DNA of 64,000 nt from Desulfosporosinus sp. GTDB taxonomy: Bacteria > Bacillota > Desulfitobacteriia > Desulfitobacteriales > Desulfitobacteriaceae. The stretch lies in contig JARLHV010000122.1 in the NCBI GenBank assembly GCA_031292055.1, positions 1 through 64,000 of the forward strand, given 5' to 3'. The notes under the pieces were generated by a model. It had not been told where the DNA came from and ran no database searches. It saw nothing but the letters and a program-made list of their open reading frames with translations. Below are positions 8,277 through 16,915 of this stretch, piece after piece. The first letter of the stretch is position 1, and each line of letters starts with the position of its first letter. A program made the position numbers and the translations under genes.

Positions 8277-9575
8277 CTATGTTCTTGCTAATAAGTCTTG
8301 GACTCCTTGATAAATAAGGTCAAAAAGATGTTTGAGTTCCTGTTCCTCAACGCATGAGAAGGCAACCCGCACATCGCTTTCCCCAAGTGCAATAACTCCC
8401 ACACCATAGTGATCAAGCAGGTGAAGTCGCAAGGTTTCTGCCCTCACCCCTTTGAGTTTAAGACACATGAAGTACCCTGAATTAAACGGATAGTAGTCCC
8501 AGGCAGCGCGATAGTCTCCAAGATCGAGTATCTGTTTAACTTTCAAAGCGCGTTTCTTCAATATTTTAAATTTCTCTTGTTTCTGGGTTTGGTATTCTGT
8601 TGATAGAAGGGCATTTAAGACAAACGTTTGGGCCGGATGGGAAGCACTGGAAATCGTTCCTCGGATAATACCTAATGTCTTTTTTTCTAAAGCATCTAAT
8701 ACAGCTGGATAACCACACGCGTACGTAATAAATCCTACACGAAAGCCCCAAAGATAGTCCTCTTTCGTAGCACCATCGATTTTAATAGCTAATATTCTAG
8801 GATGAAGATCAGCAATCTGGGCAAACAGTGATTCTTTGATAGAGTTTTCGTAAAATAATCCGAAATAGGCATCATCGGTAACGACGGCCAAGTTCATTCC
8901 TTGTTGAGCGACTTCTTTCAGTGCAGCAACAATCTCCGTAGCTTCGGGTTCAGTTGGAGTATATCCTGTCGGGTTATTCGGGAAATTAAGTAATAAGACT
9001 GCCTTTCCATAGTCTTTTTGAGAAAGTAAGGCTTCTTTCATACCGATAGTATTAAAGGTTCCATCTTCAGTAAAGAAAGGGAAGGTGACGATTTTAGCCC
9101 CTCTACGAACCCCAAAGATCAGGTTATAATTACCCCATAATTTGTCGGGTAAAACCAAGGAGTCATTTTTGTCTACAAAAAGATCGGCAACAATGCTTAA
9201 ACCATGTGTTAGGGCACTGGTAACGATGGGATTACTAAAGGATTTATCTTTTAAAGAAGGACTTTCGTTCAACATCTTTTCTCGCCAAAGGCGTCGTAGT
9301 TCAGGTTTCCCGGCAGGAGGAGCATAGGGGTAAAGGTCCTTGGGATCGTAATTGGCTAACGTTTCCTGGATTAAGGGTATAAACATTGGCTGATCTTGTT
9401 CAGTCGCAATACCTATTGTTGCATTATAACGATAAGCCTTCTGCTTAGCTTCCGCAGTTTGAGTTAAGATGCCCTTGGGAAAGTACAATTTCTTTCCAAG
9501 TTCAGATAATAATTCATAAATGTGGGAATTTTCTTGTTGTATCTGGCGATTTAAGTCTTGGGCAAGTTCATTCAT
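8277..9575 (-). CDS. Class I/II PLP-dependent aminotransferase
   Basis: 432 residues of fold-type I aminotransferase. Recognisable parts are the substrate/PLP segment FPNNPTGY near 202-209, VVTDDAYFG near 235-243 (Asp and Tyr contacting PLP), and the Schiff-base lysine in IDGATKEDYLWG near residue 273. The N-terminal 60 residues are longer than in typical aspartate aminotransferases. The substrate is not obvious; an aromatic, aspartate or alanine-type enzyme is possible. The ATG follows AAAGGGAGAAC on the minus strand. It stands alone between a ferredoxin and a sigma factor gene. Confidence 0.85.
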   Translation of the reverse strand: MNELAQDLNRQIQQENSHIYELLSELGKKLYFPKGILTQTAEAKQKAYRYNATIGIATEQDQPMFIPLIQETLANYDPKDLYPYAPPAGKPELRRLWREKMLNESPSLKDKSFSNPIVTSALTHGLSIVADLFVDKNDSLVLPDKLWGNYNLIFGVRRGAKIVTFPFFTEDGTFNTIGMKEALLSQKDYGKAVLLLNFPNNPTGYTPTEPEATEIVAALKEVAQQGMNLAVVTDDAYFGLFYENSIKESLFAQIADLHPRILAIKIDGATKEDYLWGFRVGFITYACGYPAVLDALEKKTLGIIRGTISSASHPAQTFVLNALLSTEYQTQKQEKFKILKKRALKVKQILDLGDYRAAWDYYPFNSGYFMCLKLKGVRAETLRLHLLDHYGVGVIALGESDVRVAFSCVEEQELKHLFDLIYQGVQDLLART

Positions 9576-10047
9576 TAATAGTTCTCCCTTTCTTAGTCCA
9601 GCCTAATTGCTAAGTTGTCAGTCTTGCTATCTAAAAGTAAATAATTGATTATGGTCATAGTATATGAACTGCAGTTTGTTTAAGCTAGTAGCATTTCTGT
9701 TTAATTTCTCTGGGTAGTTAAAGGTAGCTGAGTAACTAAATTCTACACTAAAATGATTATTTCCTCCACTCTTTAATGAAAATGATGGCCCCGATGAGAT
9801 ACTATATCTCCTCGGGGCTTTGGTGCATTGTGAGAACTTATTTTAAAATAAGTTTAATATGCGATAAATAGATTGTGACTATACTGATTAGTTATGGACT
9901 CGGCGCTAAGACAGTGCTAATCTTTAAGTAGAGACTTTCCCGTCGGAGCTTTATCCCATATCGGAATTTTAGGCAACAGCTTATATTACTGAGTATCTAA
10001 GCATTCAACCCAAATGTCAACTATGGGTTAAAATTAGGAGGACTAAT
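9576..10047. other. Intergenic region with one hairpin
   Basis: The 472 bases separate divergent genes and should hold the promoters of the aminotransferase (minus) and the sigma factor (plus). A GCCCCGA-type hairpin at 9788-9818 (GCCCCGATGAGATA against TATCTCCTCGGGGC) is the only strong structure. It is followed by few T residues, so its role is uncertain. No supported gene or known riboswitch was recognised. Confidence 0.4.
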
Positions 10048-10986
10048 ATGTTAACTTTGCAATCAGATGATGGGAAGAGGTATGGATTCCTAAGAAAAGA
10101 ATTACCGAAGGAAAGTAGTGGATATGCACAAGATGTTTTTGATAGTCTTGTTAAGACACTTGATTATAATGTAATAAATAACTATGGCTATCATTGTTAC
10201 CGAAAAAAATATGACTTGATAAGACATTATCAAATTAGCCAGGATAAAGGTTTGCTAGAATTGCTTATCCAGAACAATCTTAAACTGGTCAAAGAAATAG
10301 CGTCAAAATATCTCAATTACTTAGGTAACACACATACCATGGAGGATTTAATCTCAGAAGGTGTTTTAGGATTAATTAAAGCTATAAAGAAGTTCAATCC
10401 TTCATTAGGCTATGACTTTTCTGCCTATGCATCCTATTGGATTCGGGTAGTAATTGTGCGTTCGATCATGAATACAGGTACTATGGTGCGCATACCAGTA
10501 TATATGATCGAGTTGATTTTGAAAATCGAAAAGTTAGAACAATCATATAGGTGGGAAAATAGGCCGATAAATGTTCAAACTATCTGTGGCAAGCTACAGA
10601 TTACACTTGAGAAGTATAAGGAAGCGAAATTAGTTGAGTATCAGTTTCCGAATTTTATTGACTTGGATTCGTTTGAAGCGGAAGCAGGAGATCCTGATTC
10701 GGGCGGTTATATTAGAACAGGTCGTTATAATGAACTTCAATGTTCTAAAGAAGAGTTTGCTGATCCAGCTCTGATGGTTGAAAAGGTAGACTTTAAAATG
10801 TTTATACGTAGAATATTGTCTACTCTATCGGAAAGAGAATGTAATATTATAAAGTTGCGCTTTGGGTTTTGTGACGGAAGTGTAAAGACGCTGCAAGAAG
10901 TTGGGGAGATTTATGGGGTTACGCGCGAACGAATTAGACAAATTGAAATTAAAGCACTAAAAAAACTATTGTTAAAATTAGATTAA
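10048..10986 (+). CDS. Sigma-70 family RNA polymerase sigma factor, orphan, altered -10 reader
   Basis: 312 residues. Region 2 spans about 70-148 (EDLISEGVLGLIKA to the YASYWIR core), region 3 about 149-200, and region 4 the final 60. Region 1.1 is absent. Region 4.2 keeps the -35 recognition residues R293, E294 and R297 in VTRERIRQIE. In region 2.4, the positions matching E. coli sigma-70 Gln437 and Thr440, which contact the -10 element, are Val134 and Val137. It should therefore bind core polymerase but read a different -10 box. No anti-sigma gene is adjacent. ATG after TTAGGAGGAC. Target genes unknown; it is not clearly one of the sporulation sigmas. Confidence 0.9.
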   Translation: MLTLQSDDGKRYGFLRKELPKESSGYAQDVFDSLVKTLDYNVINNYGYHCYRKKYDLIRHYQISQDKGLLELLIQNNLKLVKEIASKYLNYLGNTHTMEDLISEGVLGLIKAIKKFNPSLGYDFSAYASYWIRVVIVRSIMNTGTMVRIPVYMIELILKIEKLEQSYRWENRPINVQTICGKLQITLEKYKEAKLVEYQFPNFIDLDSFEAEAGDPDSGGYIRTGRYNELQCSKEEFADPALMVEKVDFKMFIRRILSTLSERECNIIKLRFGFCDGSVKTLQEVGEIYGVTRERIRQIEIKALKKLLLKLD

Positions 10987-11015
10987 GCTAATGATGGCAA
11001 ACTTAATAGATTATG

Positions 11016-11041
11016 CACTGAATTTTTATAGTTCAGTGTTT
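11016..11041 (+). terminator. Weak hairpin terminator after the sigma factor gene
   Basis: CACTGAA (11016-11022) pairs with TTCAGTG (11032-11038), followed by TTTAATT. It lies between convergent genes. The stem is short, so confidence is modest. Confidence 0.5.
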
Positions 11042-11065
11042 AATTGTACTTGGAGAGTGGGGAAG

Positions 11066-11761
11066 TTAAACCAATAAATATTTCGACCTGACTTCGTCAT
11101 GATCAGCTAATTCCTCAACTGTGCCTTCAAAACGTACTTGTCCCCGTTCAAGAACATAACATCGATTTGCCAATTTCAAGGCAGATTTAAGATTTTGCTC
11201 GGCCAAGAGAATCGATATCCCGGTGGAGCAGAGCTCGAGAATCTGTTCTTCCAATTCTCGAACGATTAAAGGTGCCAGTCCCTCAGTCGGTTCATCTAAA
11301 ATTAGAAGCTCAGGATTTCCAAGCAGAGCCCGGGCAATACTCAACATTTGCTGTTCTCCTCCGCTTAAGTTTCCGCCCTTACGAGTGGCTATTTTTTTAA
11401 GTACAGGGAACAACCTATGGACTCTAGGTAAATCCCAAGCACCAGGATTGATCCCGTCTGCGATCTCAAGATTTTCGCGCACAGAGAGGTCAGGGAAGAT
11501 CCTGCGGTTATCCGGGACAAAGCTAATTCCTAATTTAACCATTCGTTTGGTAGGAGTTTTTGTTATATCCTGCCCTTTAAAATAGATTTGTCCGGCTTTG
11601 GGAGGGGTAAGTCCGATAATGCTTTTGAGTGTGGTTGTCTTACCTACTCCGTTACGACCCAGGAGGGAAACGACTTCTCCTTGATTTACCTTTAAGGACA
11701 AACCGAACAAGATATGGCTTAACCCATAATAGGTGTGAATGTCTCTGATTTCCAACATCAT
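11066..11761 (-). CDS. livF: Branched-chain amino acid-type ABC transporter ATPase LivF
   Basis: 231-residue cytoplasmic ATPase of the HAAT (Liv) importer class. Walker A GRNGVGKTT is near 35-43, the ABC signature LSGGEQQML near 134, and Walker B LLILDEPTEGL near 153, with the Q-loop and switch His also present. It ends the five-gene minus-strand operon K-H-M-G-F. Its start overlaps the end of livG by four bases, so translation is likely coupled. The family imports leucine/isoleucine/valine, but relatives move urea, amides or aromatic compounds, so the substrate rests on the binding protein. Confidence 0.93.
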   Translation of the reverse strand: MMLEIRDIHTYYGLSHILFGLSLKVNQGEVVSLLGRNGVGKTTTLKSIIGLTPPKAGQIYFKGQDITKTPTKRMVKLGISFVPDNRRIFPDLSVRENLEIADGINPGAWDLPRVHRLFPVLKKIATRKGGNLSGGEQQMLSIARALLGNPELLILDEPTEGLAPLIVRELEEQILELCSTGISILLAEQNLKSALKLANRCYVLERGQVRFEGTVEELADHDEVRSKYLLV

Positions 11762-12495
11762 CCCGCTTCCCCCAAATAAGCACTCTGGACAGATTTATCG
11801 TTTCTGATGTCCTCAGGAAGGCCTTGAGCGATCGTGCAACCTTGGTGAAGGACCATAATTTTTTGAGCAACGTCAAAGACTAAATCCATATCATGCTCAG
11901 TAAGCAAAATCGAAAGTCCTTCCTCCTGAGATAATTTTTTAATGAGATTTACAATTCTGCGAGTTTCGTCTGGCGACATTCCAGCGGTCGGCTCATCTAA
12001 GAGCAGAAGCTTTGGTTTGCTTCCCAGAGCAATTGCAATCTCAAGGACTTTCTGATCTCCGTACGATAGAGAACTACAAGATTGATCCTTGAATTCAATA
12101 AGGCCAAAACTTTCCAGCACCGCGAGCGTCTCTTCGACAAGAAGCTTTTTGGCGGGTCTGAACAATTTTCGATCGAAATTATGTTTGGCTATGACTGCAA
12201 TTTGAACGTTTTCCAAAACGGTTAGAGTTGAAAAAATATTTATTAACTGAAATGAGCGACTCAATCCTTTGTGACAAATTTTGTGAGGAGCCAAGTTTGT
12301 AATTTCTTCACTTTTAAAACCGATATGACCTGAGTCTGCCTTTAAATGTCCGGTTATTAAATTGAATAAAGTGGATTTCCCTGCGCCATTGGGTCCTATA
12401 ACTGCCACAACTTCTCCGTTAGGAACTAAAAGGTTGGCATCGGTAATTGCCTGAAACCCATCAAATGCTTTCTTAAGCCGTTCAACCTGAAGCAC
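11758..12495 (-). CDS. livG: Branched-chain amino acid-type ABC transporter ATPase LivG
   Basis: 245 residues. Walker A GPNGAGKST near 33-41, signature LSYGDQKVLE near 142, Walker B LLLLDEPTAGM near 162. The extra C-terminal loop with the conserved HQG-type segment (VLHQGCTIAQG) is typical of LivG rather than LivF. It pairs with LivF to energise import. It is one base from livM upstream and overlaps livF by four bases, so all are co-expressed. Confidence 0.93.
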   Translation of the reverse strand: MLQVERLKKAFDGFQAITDANLLVPNGEVVAVIGPNGAGKSTLFNLITGHLKADSGHIGFKSEEITNLAPHKICHKGLSRSFQLINIFSTLTVLENVQIAVIAKHNFDRKLFRPAKKLLVEETLAVLESFGLIEFKDQSCSSLSYGDQKVLEIAIALGSKPKLLLLDEPTAGMSPDETRRIVNLIKKLSQEEGLSILLTEHDMDLVFDVAQKIMVLHQGCTIAQGLPEDIRNDKSVQSAYLGEAG

Positions 12496-12496
12496 T

Positions 12497-13483
12497 CTAA
12501 TTCTCTCCCCTCATACTCGGCTTTTTGTTATTACGACTCTTCAATAAATATCCAAGAATACCCTGAGGTAAGAACAGTACGAGGATAAGTAATAGCAAAC
12601 CAAGGACAAGAAGCCAGTATTCTGTGTAAAGACCAACAATCATTGACAAGACGACTAAAATTGCTGCCCCTAAGGTAGGGCCCATAAATACAGTAAGTCC
12701 TCCCATTAAACACATGATCAATATTTCTGCCGATTTGTTCCAAAATAATAGAGACGGTGCCACAGATCGTTCGACTAAGATAAATAGTACCCCTGCAACC
12801 CCTGCAAAGAATCCAGCAATGACAAATGCCGTCAGACGGTGCCTTTTGACATTTATGCCTAGACTTTCAGAGCGCATTGGGTTGTCACGAGTGGCGATTA
12901 AGGTCAAACCAAACGGAGATTTAATAATCAGATAAAGAATGACAAGAGATACGATTAGAACCAGCAGAGTTGTATAATAGACTGAATTGACAGAAGTCAG
13001 AAATTCAGGAACGGGTATAGAATGAATCCCATTATCTCCATTCGTCAATGCATTCCAGCGGTAGACAATAGCCCAAACCAACTGCCCTAAAGCAAGAGTA
13101 AGCATACCAAAATACAGTCCTCTTAAGCGTACGCAAAACCAGCCAATCACTAAGGCTATAAGGGCTGCAACCAGGGGACCCAACACGACGGCAATTGCAA
13201 AAGGCCAAGAGGTTTTGGTCATGATAATTGCAACAGTGTAAGCTCCTATCCCGTAAAATACTGCATGGTGTAAATGTAAAAGTCCTCCATAACCTAGAAC
13301 TAAATTCAAACTGGTCGCCAACAGAGCCGTTGTAAAAATAGTCGCGAGCAAGTAGACATAATATGGGGAAATTAGGGACGGGATCGCCAGAAGGATCAGG
13401 ATTCCGGCAACTGCCATTCCTAATCCGAGATAGGTTCTAAACTTTTCCTGCAGAATTAAGGAACTCGAGCTATTTGTCGACAT
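12497..13483 (-). CDS. livM: Branched-chain amino acid-type ABC permease LivM
   Basis: 328-residue integral membrane protein with about nine to ten hydrophobic segments. It carries the family-typical run GYGGLLHLHHAVFYGIGAY near 70-90, matching the LivM N-terminal signature, and the coupling EAA-like region near 205-225 (SESLGINVKRHRLTAF). It forms the heteromeric channel with LivH. Start ATG at 13483; livH lies 16 bases upstream. The C-terminal tail is basic. Confidence 0.92.
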   Translation of the reverse strand: MSTNSSSSLILQEKFRTYLGLGMAVAGILILLAIPSLISPYYVYLLATIFTTALLATSLNLVLGYGGLLHLHHAVFYGIGAYTVAIIMTKTSWPFAIAVVLGPLVAALIALVIGWFCVRLRGLYFGMLTLALGQLVWAIVYRWNALTNGDNGIHSIPVPEFLTSVNSVYYTTLLVLIVSLVILYLIIKSPFGLTLIATRDNPMRSESLGINVKRHRLTAFVIAGFFAGVAGVLFILVERSVAPSLLFWNKSAEILIMCLMGGLTVFMGPTLGAAILVVLSMIVGLYTEYWLLVLGLLLLILVLFLPQGILGYLLKSRNNKKPSMRGEN

Positions 13484-13499
13484 ATATGGTTTCCTTTCT

Positions 13500-14378
13500 C
13501 TACCATGCGGATTTTAATAAACCGGATGGTTTTATAATAAGGAGAACACCCGCGATAATATAAGGAATAATGATGGCAACGCCTGGAATAAATAAAATCC
13601 CAAATGCTTCGCCCACCCCCATAATAATAGAGCTGATCAGTGTGCCCCATACGTTTCCTAAGCCGCCTATTACCACAATCAAGAAAGCATAAATTAAAAT
13701 ATTGGCATCCATGCCTATAGAAATAGTAGTGGTCGGCGCAATTAGAGCTCCTCCCAGGCCGGCAAGCCATCCACCCATCGCGAAAACTAAAGCGAACACT
13801 TGGGTACTGTCAATGCCCAATATATCAACCATTTCCCGGTCAGTTGCTGTTGCCCGGCAGATCTTGCCAAGTCGGGTTTTTGATAAGAAAAACCATAAAC
13901 CAAGGGCGACAACAGGTCCTACTATCAGAAGAAAAGCATTATATAAAGGAAGGGATGCTCCCCAGAGATTAAAGGAACCCCTTAAAATCGTGGGAACGTT
14001 CATAGACTTAAATTCTGTTCCCCAAACTATTTTGACAAGATCTCCCACGATAAGTACTAGGGAATACGTTAAGAGCATTTGCATTAAATGGTCTTGGTTA
14101 TAGATAAATCTCAGTAACCCACGCTCAATTACCAGACTAATCAACATCACTGCGAGCGGAGCAATCAGCAAAGCTAACCAAAAGCCGTTGGGACCTTGTC
14201 CTAAAAATGTTGAAATGGAATAGGCGATAAAAGCTCCCAACATATAGAGTGACCCGTGAGCAAAGTTCGTAATTCTTAAGACCCCAAAGATGAGAGTTAG
14301 TCCTGCCGAGACGATAAAGAAAATCATTCCTCTGCTTAGTCCTATAAAAAGTTGACTAGCGAGTGTGGCAAAATTCAT
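13500..14378 (-). CDS. livH: Branched-chain amino acid-type ABC permease LivH
   Basis: 292-residue inner-membrane permease with about eight helices. It has the LivH opening GLSRGMIFFIVSAGLTLIFG and the coupling segment ATDREMVDILGIDSTQVF near 180-197. It partners LivM. The start follows GGGGGAGATTACCC. The gene lies about 85 bases downstream of the binding-protein gene, a gap consistent with partial processing or attenuation that leaves the binding protein in excess. Confidence 0.92.
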   Translation of the reverse strand: MNFATLASQLFIGLSRGMIFFIVSAGLTLIFGVLRITNFAHGSLYMLGAFIAYSISTFLGQGPNGFWLALLIAPLAVMLISLVIERGLLRFIYNQDHLMQMLLTYSLVLIVGDLVKIVWGTEFKSMNVPTILRGSFNLWGASLPLYNAFLLIVGPVVALGLWFFLSKTRLGKICRATATDREMVDILGIDSTQVFALVFAMGGWLAGLGGALIAPTTTISIGMDANILIYAFLIVVIGGLGNVWGTLISSIIMGVGEAFGILFIPGVAIIIPYIIAGVLLIIKPSGLLKSAW

Positions 14379-14464
14379 GGGTAATCTCCCCCGTCATTAA
14401 TAATTGCGCAAATAGGCGGCACTTGTCAGCACCGCCCAAACTCTTTATCGCTTATATGCTTAAA

Positions 14465-15706
14465 CTATTGTGACCTGGATTTTAGAATTGCATCAACCGA
14501 GGGCATAATTTCGTCAGGACTTAGGGTGTGAAGGTCAGTGGCTGTAATTTTACCATTTACTTTAGCAATCACGCCATAAGACATGGGGATGGCAACCTGA
14601 TGATCTTCTTTACGTAAGGTTGCTTTACCAACGGGAGTATCAATCGTTGACCCTTCCATAGCGTCAATGATCTTTTCCTTATCAGTGCTGCCTGCTTTTT
14701 CAATTGCTTGACCGAGGAATTCTCCGCCCATGTAACCATACAAGGCAAAGGCTGCAGGTTCACGATTATATTCCTTCTTAAAAGCTGCAACAAAGGCTTT
14801 GTTTTCTGCCGTGTCCGGATAATTAGACAAATAGGGATTGGTACCCATGACGTTCACAGGAGCTTGATCTCCTAATGGCCTCAAGGTTGCAGGGTCGTAG
14901 CAGGTGTGTGCCCAGACTGGTATTTCCTGAGTTAACCCAGTTGCCTTAAGTGCTTTCATAAAAGCTACCATGTCTGCTCCCCCGGTGCCAACCACTAGTA
15001 CATCAGGTTTAGCACTGCGGATAGCGTTGATATACGGGGTGAAATCTGTTTCGCCAACACTCCACCAGGTTTCTCCCATTTTCTCCACGTCAGGCTTAAG
15101 TGTCGTCAAATTTGACCAAAGATTAGTAATTACAGAGTGACCATATTCATAATCACTGCCAGCTAACCAGATCTTTTTATAGGGCAGCTTGGAGAGCTGA
15201 ACAGCGCCAGCTTTACCAATGATTGCTGTATTGGGGATAGTGCTGAAGACATAGCGATTGCCTGCTGCGCCTGTGATCTTGTCGCTCATTCCACCCCAAT
15301 CGATAAAGGGTACTTTATTCTCTTTAGCAAATTGCGAAACGGCAAGAGAGCCGGCACTATTTGTAGTTCCTGCCAGGAAGTCAACTTTTTCATTCATAAC
15401 AAGTTCTTTGGCCCAGCTTGTCGATTTGTCCGGTTTGAATTCGTCGTCACGGGTGACAAATTCAATCGTCGGGCCCCCTTTAGCTGCAATTTCTTTAATT
15501 GCAAGTTTAAATCCATCCAAAGAGTCTTGGGCATAGATAGCCGCTCCGCCAGTATAAGTATCGACAATGCCAACTTTAACGTTCTTTTTGTCTGTGGTAG
15601 CATTAGGACTGCTTCCGCACCCTGAAACCAATAAGACGGTAATCAGGAGCATGGATCCTATCCGAAATAAGTAGTGTGATTTTTTATTACCTACCATACT
15701 AGCCAT
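14465..15706 (-). CDS. livK: Liv-type periplasmic-binding lipoprotein (ABC substrate-binding protein)
   Basis: Extracellular substrate-binding lipoprotein, 413 residues from the ATG at 15706. That start was chosen because GGAGGGG lies six to seven bases upstream, while the longer frame from 15727 has no ribosome-binding site. The N-terminus has a basic stretch, a hydrophobic helix and the lipobox L-V-S-G-C, after which Cys would be lipidated. The rest is a type I periplasmic-binding fold of the Leu/Ile/Val, amide or urea class. The Y-x-x-G-Y and E-Y-G-H segments near 175 and 320 resemble amide/urea or short-chain-amide binders, so the ligand remains open. First gene of the liv operon. Confidence 0.9.
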   Translation of the reverse strand: MASMVGNKKSHYLFRIGSMLLITVLLVSGCGSSPNATTDKKNVKVGIVDTYTGGAAIYAQDSLDGFKLAIKEIAAKGGPTIEFVTRDDEFKPDKSTSWAKELVMNEKVDFLAGTTNSAGSLAVSQFAKENKVPFIDWGGMSDKITGAAGNRYVFSTIPNTAIIGKAGAVQLSKLPYKKIWLAGSDYEYGHSVITNLWSNLTTLKPDVEKMGETWWSVGETDFTPYINAIRSAKPDVLVVGTGGADMVAFMKALKATGLTQEIPVWAHTCYDPATLRPLGDQAPVNVMGTNPYLSNYPDTAENKAFVAAFKKEYNREPAAFALYGYMGGEFLGQAIEKAGSTDKEKIIDAMEGSTIDTPVGKATLRKEDHQVAIPMSYGVIAKVNGKITATDLHTLSPDEIMPSVDAILKSRSQ

Positions 15707-16037
15707 TCTCTTTCCCCTCCATGTCATGTTTTCTAAAACCTCTAGGTTAGAGATAGTTTCACATCTCTAAGTCGGTTTCAGTCTTTTGAGTTTTTCCTTC
15801 CGTTCTACCATACTTCCTTTCTCTTATTAATTCTGTTGAACGTTCATTCTAATAATTTGTTGTTATGGAATAGCCAATACATTTAAAAGGATATTCTAAA
15901 ATTATAACAGGTGTACTTAGGACAGACAATAGTTATTTGTCGTGTATTAAAACACTCCTGCATATATAGGCGAAATTGATCGTAAAGTGTCTCTATTTAA
16001 TTTAAAACTAATATAAAAGAAAAATAATAAGTAGGGT
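15707..16037. other. Intergenic region with a 10-bp palindrome
   Basis: The roughly 330 bases contain the liv operon promoter region. TGAACGTTCA at 15837-15846 is a perfect palindrome about 130 bases upstream of livK and could be an operator. No gene was seen. Confidence 0.35.
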
Positions 16038-16448
16038 TTATGTACTTTGAATCAAATAAATTACAAGGAAGATTCCGACTGCAAGGACTGAACTGGTGAG
16101 CAGTATGTTAAGCAGCGATGATGTATGGTAGGTATTCTCGTTGATTTGTCTCTCAACCGTTTTATACCGGACAAATGCGAGCACGCTCATTAATGAGCCG
16201 AGGCCTACAAGGCAGATTCCGGCGATTGCTGAATATCCATGAGAAGGAGGTAAGAGAATTCCAATATTTGATTTTCCTAAAACGTAGGACATTTGTTTAA
16301 TGAACAGCGCGAACCTCTCCACAACAAAACCAAAAGCCATTAATGCTATACTTGTTCTAATCCAGGCAAGAAATGTCCTTTCATTGGCCATGTGAACACG
16401 GCGGTTACTAACTCTTACCGAGTTATGATCTTCTATTATTTCTGACAT
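16038..16448 (-). CDS. DUF202 (YidH-family) membrane protein
   Basis: 136 residues with the DUF202 core RVHMANERTFLAWIRTSIALMAFGFVVERF (reported here only as a family match over residues 17-46), followed by two further hydrophobic helices near 68-90 and 112-134. Members are small inner-membrane proteins with no established biochemical role. The ATG follows GGAGGGTTAAC on the minus strand. No operon partner is evident. Confidence 0.85.
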   Translation of the reverse strand: MSEIIEDHNSVRVSNRRVHMANERTFLAWIRTSIALMAFGFVVERFALFIKQMSYVLGKSNIGILLPPSHGYSAIAGICLVGLGSLMSVLAFVRYKTVERQINENTYHTSSLLNILLTSSVLAVGIFLVIYLIQST

Positions 16449-16691
16449 AAGTTAACCCTCCATACTAAGAGTTTAACAATCAAAAGAATAATAGTCAAAA
16501 AATTAATGTTCGAGGTATTAAATTTATTATTGGCGTTATTCTACAAAAAAATCAAATGATTACAACATAAATAATCAAATTCGCATTGCCATAATTATAA
16601 TAGATTATGGCAATACAGATTTGATATAGACATAATAAAAATACAATGTTATCTTTATTTGTGTTAGGTAAAATATAAGGGAGTGAAAGTG

Positions 16692-16796
16692 ATGGTTTTT
16701 GGTGTCATCGCTATTATTGTAATTGATGCTGTTTTCTTGATGGTTTTTGTTAAGTATAGTCACCTTTCCTACTTTAAAAAAACAAGACAAGGATGA
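16692..16796 (+). CDS. Putative 34-residue single-span membrane miniprotein
   Basis: A short frame with ATG at 16692 preceded by AAGGGAGTGAAAG. It encodes one hydrophobic helix (VFGVIAIIVIDAVFLMVFV) followed by a basic tail ending KKTRQG. A hairpin closes the unit at 16819-16852. The layout of promoter gap, ribosome-binding site, helix plus basic tail and terminator is what a real small membrane protein gene looks like, but no family is recognised and chance is possible. Confidence 0.4.
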   Translation: MVFGVIAIIVIDAVFLMVFVKYSHLSYFKKTRQG

Positions 16797-16818
16797 TGAA
16801 GACAAGGACATATCAAGG

Positions 16819-16852
16819 AAGAGAGAGGCCGTATTAACGCGGCTTCTCTCTT
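16819..16852. terminator. Hairpin terminator between 16.8-kb miniprotein and actP
   Basis: AAGAGAGAGGCCG pairs with CGGCTTCTCTCTT (one wobble) over an eight-base loop, followed by CTTTAGT. It lies between convergent units and may serve both. Confidence 0.6.
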
Positions 16853-16915
16853 CTTTAGTATTGGCACGATTTAGGGGCAGTGAGTCAACTTGACCTGTGT
16901 AATAACTAAGCAGGG

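Noticed and set aside
13702..14103. 133-residue plus-strand frame within livH
   Set aside because: Antisense to a well-supported permease gene, with no ribosome-binding site or recognisable domain.
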